A DNA stretch of 45,877 nucleotides from Prochlorococcus sp. AG-449-G23 (GTDB lineage: Bacteria; Cyanobacteriota; Cyanobacteriia; PCC-6307; Cyanobiaceae), in contig QCQJ01000011.1 of assembly GCA_003209585.1 (NCBI GenBank), forward strand, positions 1 through 45,877. The letters run 5' to 3'. The notes under the pieces were generated by a model. The model did no database searches, was not told where the DNA came from, and was given only the letters and a program-made list of their open reading frames with translations. The translations under genes and the position numbers were made by a program. Shown here in pieces: positions 40,008 through 45,877 of the stretch (the first letter of the stretch is position 1; each line of letters starts with the position of its first letter).

Positions 40008-41480
40008 GTGAAAAACATTACATCTACCTTGAAAAAATTGTTTTATTTGTGGAGGAGGACTCAAGTTCCAATAAAACAAACAAATAAGATTTCAAAAATT
40101 GATAATCTCATAATTTTTTTAATATGTATTTTGATTTCTATTATTTCTTCATTTAAATTACTTCTTATTACGCCTTTAAATTTTTCAGAAATTTTTTCTT
40201 GGCTTTTGACTTTTACTGAAGTACTTATTAGTTCTGGAATTTTGATATTAGTTTCTAAAAAAGAAAATCCTACAATTTCTTCAAGACAGATTATCTTGAT
40301 AATAACTCTTCTTTTAGCTGTACAGGCTTCGAAATTAGCCTTATCTTCCACAATAAGTCCATTATCTATAATAATTCCGCCCGCCTTAATAATATCTCAA
40401 GGTATGGGAAGCATAACTGCTTTAGCTTGGGTATCAATAGCGAGCCTTAATTGGCCTGATCCAGCAATCGCTATAAATAACAATTTATTTTTTATTTTAT
40501 TAGTTTGCGCTTCCATAGTATCTCTACTTGGAGGGAGAATAAGAAGTAGAGCTCAGTTACTTCAACTATCTATTTTTGTTCCTATTGGAGCTTTGTTAAG
40601 CCAATGGATATTTATTGGTAAAAATAAAATATCTCTTATTAATGAACAAGAATTTGATTTTCCTAAAGGCGATATATTTTCAGATTCTCTGTTATTGGCA
40701 ATAGTAATGCTTTTTACTATTTTATTTATCCCTATCTTTGAGTCGATATTTGGATTATTAACGAAAGCGAGATTACTTGAATTGGCTGATAAAGAGAAAC
40801 CTCTTATAAGAAGATTGTCTATTGAAGCACCTGGCACTTTTGAACATACCCTACTTATATGTGGTTTAGCAGAGGAAGCAACAAGAATGATTGGTGGCGA
40901 TATTGATCTAATAAAAACTGGAGCGTTATACCATGATGTTGGCAAATTACATGCCCCTAATTGGTTTATTGAAAATCAGGATGGTTCGAAAAATCCACAT
41001 GACGAAATAGATGATCCTTTTAGAAGTGCTAAGGTATTACAGGCCCATGTTGATGAAGGGTTAAAGTTTGCAAAAAAAAATAGACTACCTAAACCAATAG
41101 CAAATTTTATTCCTGAACATCAAGGCACTCTAAAAATGGGATATTTTCTTCATAAGGCTAAAGAAAAAAATATCAAGATTAATGATAATGACTTTAGATA
41201 TAATGGTCCTATTCCTCAGTCAAAAGAAACAGCAATTTTGATGCTCGCTGATGGATGTGAAGCAGCATTAAGAGCTATGAATATTAATGCATCTGATGTA
41301 GAAGCTTTGGAAACAATATCAAAAATTATTTACTCACGTCTTAAAGATGGCCAACTAAAAGATAGTAATTTATCCAAGGGCGAAATTTTTTTAATAAAAA
41401 GGGCATTCTTGAATGTGTGGAAAAGAATTAGACATAGAAGAATTCAGTATCCAACTAGTAAGAATAATACTTTTTCTTGA
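40008..41480 (+). CDS. Membrane HD phosphohydrolase, PgpH-like (candidate c-di-AMP phosphodiesterase)
   Basis: A 490-residue protein: about seven to eight hydrophobic helices (from about 33 to 250), then the sequence FESIFGLLTKARLLELADKE and APGTFEHTLL, a hallmark of the 7TM-HD family, and an HD domain with H280, H309-D310, H331, H347 and H371 as likely metal ligands. PgpH enzymes of this family degrade c-di-AMP. Typical members are about 700-800 residues and include a large extracellular domain after the first helix; here there is no room for it. The start is GTG. The gene is divergent from folD. Together with cdaA it could complete the c-di-AMP cycle. Confidence 0.85.
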   Translation: MKNITSTLKKLFYLWRRTQVPIKQTNKISKIDNLIIFLICILISIISSFKLLLITPLNFSEIFSWLLTFTEVLISSGILILVSKKENPTISSRQIILIITLLLAVQASKLALSSTISPLSIIIPPALIISQGMGSITALAWVSIASLNWPDPAIAINNNLFFILLVCASIVSLLGGRIRSRAQLLQLSIFVPIGALLSQWIFIGKNKISLINEQEFDFPKGDIFSDSLLLAIVMLFTILFIPIFESIFGLLTKARLLELADKEKPLIRRLSIEAPGTFEHTLLICGLAEEATRMIGGDIDLIKTGALYHDVGKLHAPNWFIENQDGSKNPHDEIDDPFRSAKVLQAHVDEGLKFAKKNRLPKPIANFIPEHQGTLKMGYFLHKAKEKNIKINDNDFRYNGPIPQSKETAILMLADGCEAALRAMNINASDVEALETISKIIYSRLKDGQLKDSNLSKGEIFLIKRAFLNVWKRIRHRRIQYPTSKNNTFS

Positions 41481-41488
41481 TTTTTAAT

Positions 41489-41881
41489 TTATAGCCTAAT
41501 ACTTCTTCGATGTTTTGGATTACACCAGTACATAAGAGCTAATGTACTCAATAATGTTGTTAAAAGAGTAAATCCACCAATTCCAAAAATGTCTTGCTGA
41601 GTTATTAGTCTTACAACTGAATAGGGACCCATACCAGAAATTACCATTGATAAAGATACAAGAGTTAAAGTAACTCCCCATTTTCTCTCTGCTAAGAGAG
41701 CTGCTGAAGAAACTATTCCAACGATCGCAGCAGGCCATCCAAGACTTATGGCGAGAGTTATGTTTGCAACTTTTAGAGGAGGTCCATAACTTATAATAAG
41801 TGCGATTATTGGAAGTGCGATTATATTACTGATTAACCCAACCCACGAAAGTGCCCAATACCCTAGTATCCTTTCTCTCAT
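41489..41881 (-). CDS. Small membrane protein, four helices, unknown role
   Basis: A 130-residue hydrophobic protein with four predicted membrane helices (about 8-30, 37-64, 69-85 and 97-117), short loops and a basic C-terminus (NPKHRRSIRL). No motif for a known enzyme or transporter is visible. It lies 80 bp downstream of leuA on the same strand and converges on the HD-domain gene at 8 bp. ATG start. I recall short membrane proteins like this as conserved hypotheticals in picocyanobacteria, but that cannot be verified here. Confidence 0.65.
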   Translation of the reverse strand: MRERILGYWALSWVGLISNIIALPIIALIISYGPPLKVANITLAISLGWPAAIVGIVSSAALLAERKWGVTLTLVSLSMVISGMGPYSVVRLITQQDIFGIGGFTLLTTLLSTLALMYWCNPKHRRSIRL

Positions 41882-41961
41882 TATTTACTGCTAAACTATT
41901 AAATCAATCTACATTATTAAGAGTCTATTTTTCGTGTTACTTAATAATCCTAAGAAATAAT

Positions 41962-43602
41962 TTAATTTGCTGGATTAGAAAGAAATGTTTTCTCAGGATT
42001 TTCTAAATTATCAAATTGTGGGTGAATTGAATTTTTTTTCTCAGAAAATACAAGCCTATTTAAAGCGTTAATGTAAGCATTCGCAGCAGCAACTACAACA
42101 TCCGTGTCAGCAGAATGGCCAGAATATATCTTCTTATCCCTTCTTATTCTTATTGTTACTTCGCCTAAAGCATCAATTCCCTCAGTTACCGATTTTACAG
42201 AAAATTCAATTAATTCATTTGGTACTTTAGCTAATTTATTTAAAGCCTCGCATACGGCATCAACCGGCCCAGTCCCTATTGATACGGCAGTATTCTCAGT
42301 ATTATCTTCCGTATTTTTAAGCGTAATGGTGGCGGTAGGTTTAGATGCGTTCCCGCAACTTACTTGCACAAGACTTAATTGAAATTTGGCTTCTGGTAGT
42401 TGTACTTGTTCACTAACAATTGCTTCTAAGTCTCTGTCAGTAATTTCTCTTTTCCTATCAGCTAAATCCTTAAACCGAGCAAAGGCATCATTTAAATCTT
42501 CTCTGCTCAAATCATATCCCATTTCTTCTAATCTTGCTCTTACCGCACTTCTTCCACTAAGTTTTCCCAAAGAAATTTTGTTGTCACTCAAACCAACAGT
42601 TTTTGCATCAATAATTTCATAAGTTAGTCTATTTTTTAAAACTCCATCCTGATGAATGCCTGACTCATGTGCAAAAGCATTTGCTCCAACAATTGCTTTA
42701 TTGGGTTGAACAGTCATTCCAGTTAGGTTGGAAACTAGCCTAGAAGTTTTTGTTATTTCTTCTGTTCTTATAGCTGTAAGGGGAGTTGGTGAATCAGAAT
42801 TTCTCTCGAAAAAACTATTAAAAAAACTTTTTCTTACATGAAGCGCCATTACCAATTCCTCTAGAGAGGCATTTCCAGCTCTTTCGCCAATTCCATTGAT
42901 AGTACATTCTAATTGTCTTGCTCCACTTTTTACTGCTTCTAGAAAATTAGCAACTGCTAAACCTAAATCATTATGACCATGAACGGAGATTACTGCTTCA
43001 TCAATATTTGGAACATTTTTATTTATATCGTAAATTAATTTGCCAAATTCACTAGGGGTCGTAAAACCTACAGTATCAGGAATGTTAATTGTTGTTGCAC
43101 CTGCAGAAATTGCTAATTGAATAACTTCGTATAAAAATTCTGGATCACTCCTTGAGGCATCTTCACAAGAAAACTCAATATCATCTACCAATGCTTTTGC
43201 ATAATTAACCATCTCGGGAACAATATGAAGAACATCTTTTCTTGATTTTTTAAGTTTATGTTTAAGGTGAATATCACTTGTAGCAATAAAAGTATGTATT
43301 CTTTTTTTTGGAGCTGGACTTACTGCTTCGTAGCATGCTTTTATATCTCCTTTGGATGCTCTAGCTAAACCGCATATTGTAGGACCATTTTCTTTCCCTA
43401 CTGCATTGGCAATTTTATTAACAGCTTTAAAGTCTCCAGGACTTGCGAAAGGGAATCCAGCTTCAATAACATCTACACCTAATCTTGCTAATTGATGTGC
43501 GATAGCAAGCTTCTCTTCAAGATTTAAACTGGCGCCAGGTGACTGCTCTCCATCACGAAGAGTTGTATCAAAGATCAATATTCTTCCAGGATCTTTGGAC
43601 AT
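41962..43602 (-). CDS. leuA: 2-Isopropylmalate synthase LeuA
   Basis: First committed step of leucine synthesis, condensing acetyl-CoA with 2-oxoisovalerate. The motif [12 protein letters not shown] begins at residue 12 (R16, D17), GFTTPSEF and [13 protein letters not shown] carry metal-binding His residues, and [14 protein letters not shown] follows. The C-terminal domain (about 390-510) is the leucine-feedback LeuA dimer domain. Length 546 is normal. ATG start. The 225-bp gap upstream is shared with the divergent GH57 gene. Confidence 0.96.
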   Translation of the reverse strand: MSKDPGRILIFDTTLRDGEQSPGASLNLEEKLAIAHQLARLGVDVIEAGFPFASPGDFKAVNKIANAVGKENGPTICGLARASKGDIKACYEAVSPAPKKRIHTFIATSDIHLKHKLKKSRKDVLHIVPEMVNYAKALVDDIEFSCEDASRSDPEFLYEVIQLAISAGATTINIPDTVGFTTPSEFGKLIYDINKNVPNIDEAVISVHGHNDLGLAVANFLEAVKSGARQLECTINGIGERAGNASLEELVMALHVRKSFFNSFFERNSDSPTPLTAIRTEEITKTSRLVSNLTGMTVQPNKAIVGANAFAHESGIHQDGVLKNRLTYEIIDAKTVGLSDNKISLGKLSGRSAVRARLEEMGYDLSREDLNDAFARFKDLADRKREITDRDLEAIVSEQVQLPEAKFQLSLVQVSCGNASKPTATITLKNTEDNTENTAVSIGTGPVDAVCEALNKLAKVPNELIEFSVKSVTEGIDALGEVTIRIRRDKKIYSGHSADTDVVVAAANAYINALNRLVFSEKKNSIHPQFDNLENPEKTFLSNPAN

Positions 43603-43767
43603 TAGAGGGATTCATTTAAACTTATATTAAGCTAATTAAAAAAAATTGACTAGAGTTTGTTCAATAAAAATTTGTTAGAAGCTTATTACTTAACAATATT
43701 GGTTAAATTTTTGAAAGAAAAAATAAAATACCTTAATTATTCAAGTAATGTTTTAGGATTAAAGCTT

Positions 43768-43782
43768 CCTTTTTATAAAAGG
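43768..43782. promoter_or_regulatory. Short hairpin in the leuA-GH57 gap
   Basis: CCTTTT and AAAAGG flank a three-base loop (43768-43782), followed by TTAATTTGATTTTTTAT. It could be a weak terminator for a short leader or antisense RNA; no matching promoter was established. The rest of this 225-bp gap shows no open frame of note. Confidence 0.25.
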
Positions 43783-43827
43783 TTAATTTGATTTTTTATA
43801 GAATTACAGGCATAAATTATAAAAAGT

Positions 43828-45429
43828 ATGAATGGGCAATACCCCAAAAGAAAAATTTTAGGCCAGTTAGCGATAGTTTTACATGCTCATCTTCCTTATG
43901 TGAGAAAAAATGAAAAAAATTCTTTAGAGGAGGATTGGTTATTTCAAGCGATATTGGAATGTTATATACCACTGCTTCAATCAATAGAATCTTCTAAAAA
44001 TGAAAACCCTTTAAATACAAAACTTACTATTAGTTTGTCTCCAACATTATTATCACTTTTAGATAATAAACAAATGCAAGAAACTTTCCCAAGCTGGATT
44101 AAGACAAGGAATGATTTCTTAAATGAACTGCCACAAAAAGAAAAAAACGCCTCTGCATTTTTAATTGAAAATCTTAATAACAAATACTTATATTGGGAAA
44201 AATGTTCAGGAAATTTGATTGAGAAGTTTAGAGTTTTAAATAATTCTGGAAATTTAGATATTCTTACTTGTGCTGCCACACACGGATATTTGCCAATTTT
44301 AAGGGAGAATCCTGAAACTGTTAAAGGACAAATTAAGACAGCTATTAGGAGCCATAAAAATATTTTTGGAACTAAGCCATTAGGTATTTGGTTACCTGAA
44401 TGTGCATATTATGAAAATTTAGATGAAATACTATTTGATTCAGGTATTAGATATGCAATCTTAGACGGTCATGGAATTTTAAATTCTACACCAAGGCCTA
44501 GGTATGGAGTATACGCTCCAATCTGTTCGAAAAAAGGAGTTGCATTCTTTGGGCGAGATAGTGAGTCTACCTTGCCCGTTTGGTCTGCCAAGGATGGATT
44601 CCCGGGCGACAAAGTTTACAGGGAATTTCATAAAGATTTGGGGTGGGAATTACCTATCTCAAAGCTCCAAAAGAAAGGTATTTCAACTAAAAGACCTTTG
44701 GGTTTAAAGTTTCATAAGATTACAGATGAAAACTTACCATTGGGGAAAAAGAAGTTTTACCAAGAAAATGAAGCCCAACAGAAGGTCGCAGAACATGCTA
44801 ATGCTTATCTTCTTGCTAGATCCAAACAATTAGAAAAATTAACTTTATCCTCTTCCTTTAAGCCCCTATTGGTAGCTCCATTTGATGCAGAGTTGTTTGG
44901 TCATTGGTGGTATGAGGGACCATCTTTTATTGCAAATATTTTAAAGAACTCTAGTAAATATTCAATTAAACTTACAAATTTAAAAGAATTCTTACTTCAA
45001 AAGCCAAATCTTCAAATTTGTGATCCATCTCCATCAAGCTGGGGTCAGGGTGGTTATCATGATTACTGGATTAATGATGCAAATGCATGGATCGTTCCAG
45101 AAATCACAAAAGCAGGCTCAACTTTTGTTGATTTATGCTCGAATAATTTTTGTAATGACTTATCCTCAAGACTTTTCAAACAAGCAGCAAGAGAATTGCT
45201 TCTCTCTGAATCATCCGATTGGAGTTTTATCCTAAGAGCTGGAACCACAACTGAGCTTGCAAAAGAAAGGATAGAAAGACATCTGTACAGATTCTGGAAA
45301 TTAGTTGAAATGATTAAAAATAATTCCAATATTAATTTGAAATTTCTTGAAGATATTGAGGAAGAAGATAAAGTTTTCCCGGATATTAATATTGATGATT
45401 GGCGAAAACAAAATACTAATTTAACTTAA
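43828..45429 (+). CDS. Glycoside hydrolase family 57, 1,4-alpha-glucan branching enzyme type
   Basis: Probable glycogen branching enzyme or related glucanotransferase. The GH57 nucleophile is expected at E191 in IWLPECAYY and the acid/base at D353 in PFDAELFGHWWYEG, near the positions known for archaeal GH57 branching enzymes (about 183 and 354). The opening LAIVLHAHLPYVR has the conserved HxH-like segment. The C-terminal helical part (about 430-533) matches the DUF1957-type domain. Length 533 is typical. ATG start. The 3' end overlaps the leftward lycopene cyclase gene by 14 bp. Confidence 0.9.
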   Translation: MNGQYPKRKILGQLAIVLHAHLPYVRKNEKNSLEEDWLFQAILECYIPLLQSIESSKNENPLNTKLTISLSPTLLSLLDNKQMQETFPSWIKTRNDFLNELPQKEKNASAFLIENLNNKYLYWEKCSGNLIEKFRVLNNSGNLDILTCAATHGYLPILRENPETVKGQIKTAIRSHKNIFGTKPLGIWLPECAYYENLDEILFDSGIRYAILDGHGILNSTPRPRYGVYAPICSKKGVAFFGRDSESTLPVWSAKDGFPGDKVYREFHKDLGWELPISKLQKKGISTKRPLGLKFHKITDENLPLGKKKFYQENEAQQKVAEHANAYLLARSKQLEKLTLSSSFKPLLVAPFDAELFGHWWYEGPSFIANILKNSSKYSIKLTNLKEFLLQKPNLQICDPSPSSWGQGGYHDYWINDANAWIVPEITKAGSTFVDLCSNNFCNDLSSRLFKQAARELLLSESSDWSFILRAGTTTELAKERIERHLYRFWKLVEMIKNNSNINLKFLEDIEEEDKVFPDINIDDWRKQNTNLT

Positions 45430-45877
45430 GCATTCCTAGTTTTACTTTTAGTGGTGAATTTATAAACATCTTACTCATCACGTAAATTAGTTTTGGAAGA
45501 GGAAGTGTATTAGTAAGAAAACCTACCCATTCTTTGGTCGATAATCTAAAGAAATTTGAGAAAAAGCTTCTTAATCTACTTTCGTCAAAACTCATTAATC
45601 TTCGCAAGCCATATTGGTAAAGTTTATGCCTTTGCGTTAATTCGTATGGCCATAGTACATCCCATCCTTTAGTTGCTAGCTCAAAAGAACTTAAGTTAGG
45701 GTCTTTTAAGAAGATTGCTAATTTTTTTGCAAGAAGTGGAGCCCTTCTTAATAAAGACCCGATCATGTATCCAGATGCAGGATGTACCATGCTTGCTGAC
45801 CCTCCAAAACCAAGTACAAATTGTTTTTTAAATGGTAGAGGTAAATTCATTGGGAAAAGGCAATTCTCTTCATGAAA
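45416..45877 (-). CDS. crtL: Lycopene cyclase (CrtL type), 5' part off the window
   Basis: C-terminal part of a flavin-dependent lycopene cyclase, which closes the ends of lycopene to form beta- or epsilon-carotene. The frame is open to the right edge (HEENCLFPMNLPLPF), so the ATG at 45850 is internal. The motif VLGFGGSASMVHPASGYMIG (within 45415-45830) is the conserved C-terminal FAD-binding block. Prochlorococcus carries two such paralogues, and which one this is cannot be told. It overlaps GH57 by 14 bp tail to tail. Confidence 0.88.
   Translation of the reverse strand, partial: FHEENCLFPMNLPLPFKKQFVLGFGGSASMVHPASGYMIGSLLRRAPLLAKKLAIFLKDPNLSSFELATKGWDVLWPYELTQRHKLYQYGLRRLMSFDESRLRSFFSNFFRLSTKEWVGFLTNTLPLPKLIYVMSKMFINSPLKVKLGMLKLN

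Noticed and set aside
45416..45850. Reading the right-edge gene as a complete 144-residue protein
   Set aside because: The frame stays open to the window edge and the protein matches only the C-terminal part of a lycopene cyclase, so the ATG at 45850 is internal.

Overview
The window looks like a stretch of a high-light-adapted Prochlorococcus chromosome (a marine picocyanobacterium). This is inferred from several features together: very AT-rich coding sequence, tiny intergenic gaps, PsbP (CyanoP), a ClpC chaperone with a UVR-type linker, SasA with a KaiB-like sensor domain, a ferredoxin-NADP reductase without a phycobilisome linker domain, zwf-opcA, and a lycopene cyclase. The strain cannot be fixed by eye. 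No insertion sequence, prophage, integrase, CRISPR array or rRNA was seen. No stretch longer than 300 bases lacks a gene; the largest gaps are 246 bp before prsA and 225 bp before the GH57 gene.

Layout. 1-4629: 3' part of recB (start lies off the left edge) and recD. 4767-8640: rightward cluster of a DEAD-box RNA helicase, a small secreted Cys-containing protein and an ABC exporter. 8657-10820: psbP leftward, then recR and lipA rightward. 10817-16394: long leftward cluster, transcribed lysA, cdaA, uppS, bioB, trhO and a conserved hypothetical gene. 16484-21646: rimI, clpC, a GldA-type dehydrogenase and an alpha/beta hydrolase. 21659-23923: an Orn/Lys/Arg decarboxylase-family gene and cdsA, leftward. 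23988-26246: a UbiB/ABC1 kinase and a short RodZ-like HTH membrane protein. 26260-27780: malQ. 28027-29022: prsA. 29032-30073: two unknown leftward genes. 30181-31412: sasA and tRNA-Glu(UUC). 31425-31964: START-like cyclase-family gene. 32147-37607: petH, zwf, opcA and a cobyrinate a,c-diamide synthase gene. 37604-39933: a PAP2-related membrane protein, crtE and folD. 40008-41480: membrane HD phosphohydrolase of the PgpH type. 41489-43602: small membrane protein and leuA. 43828-45429: GH57 branching enzyme. 45416-right edge: 3' part of a lycopene cyclase gene.

How the genes fit together. Most are core housekeeping genes. Themes include recombination repair (recBD, recR), radical-SAM cofactor synthesis (lipA, bioB), isoprenoids and carotenoids (uppS, crtE, lycopene cyclase), glucan turnover and NADPH supply (malQ, GH57, zwf, opcA, petH), and circadian output (sasA). 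Both a diadenylate cyclase (cdaA) and a PgpH-like HD protein are present, so the window may encode both synthesis and breakdown of c-di-AMP.

I found no clearly new multi-gene system. The best leads are streamlined or altered versions of known proteins: a CdaA with RHL in place of the usual RHR, a PgpH-like protein with no room for the extracellular domain, and a PetH whose N-terminus is a membrane anchor. Other leads are a strong hairpin just before the RNA helicase start codon and a few short unrecognised proteins.
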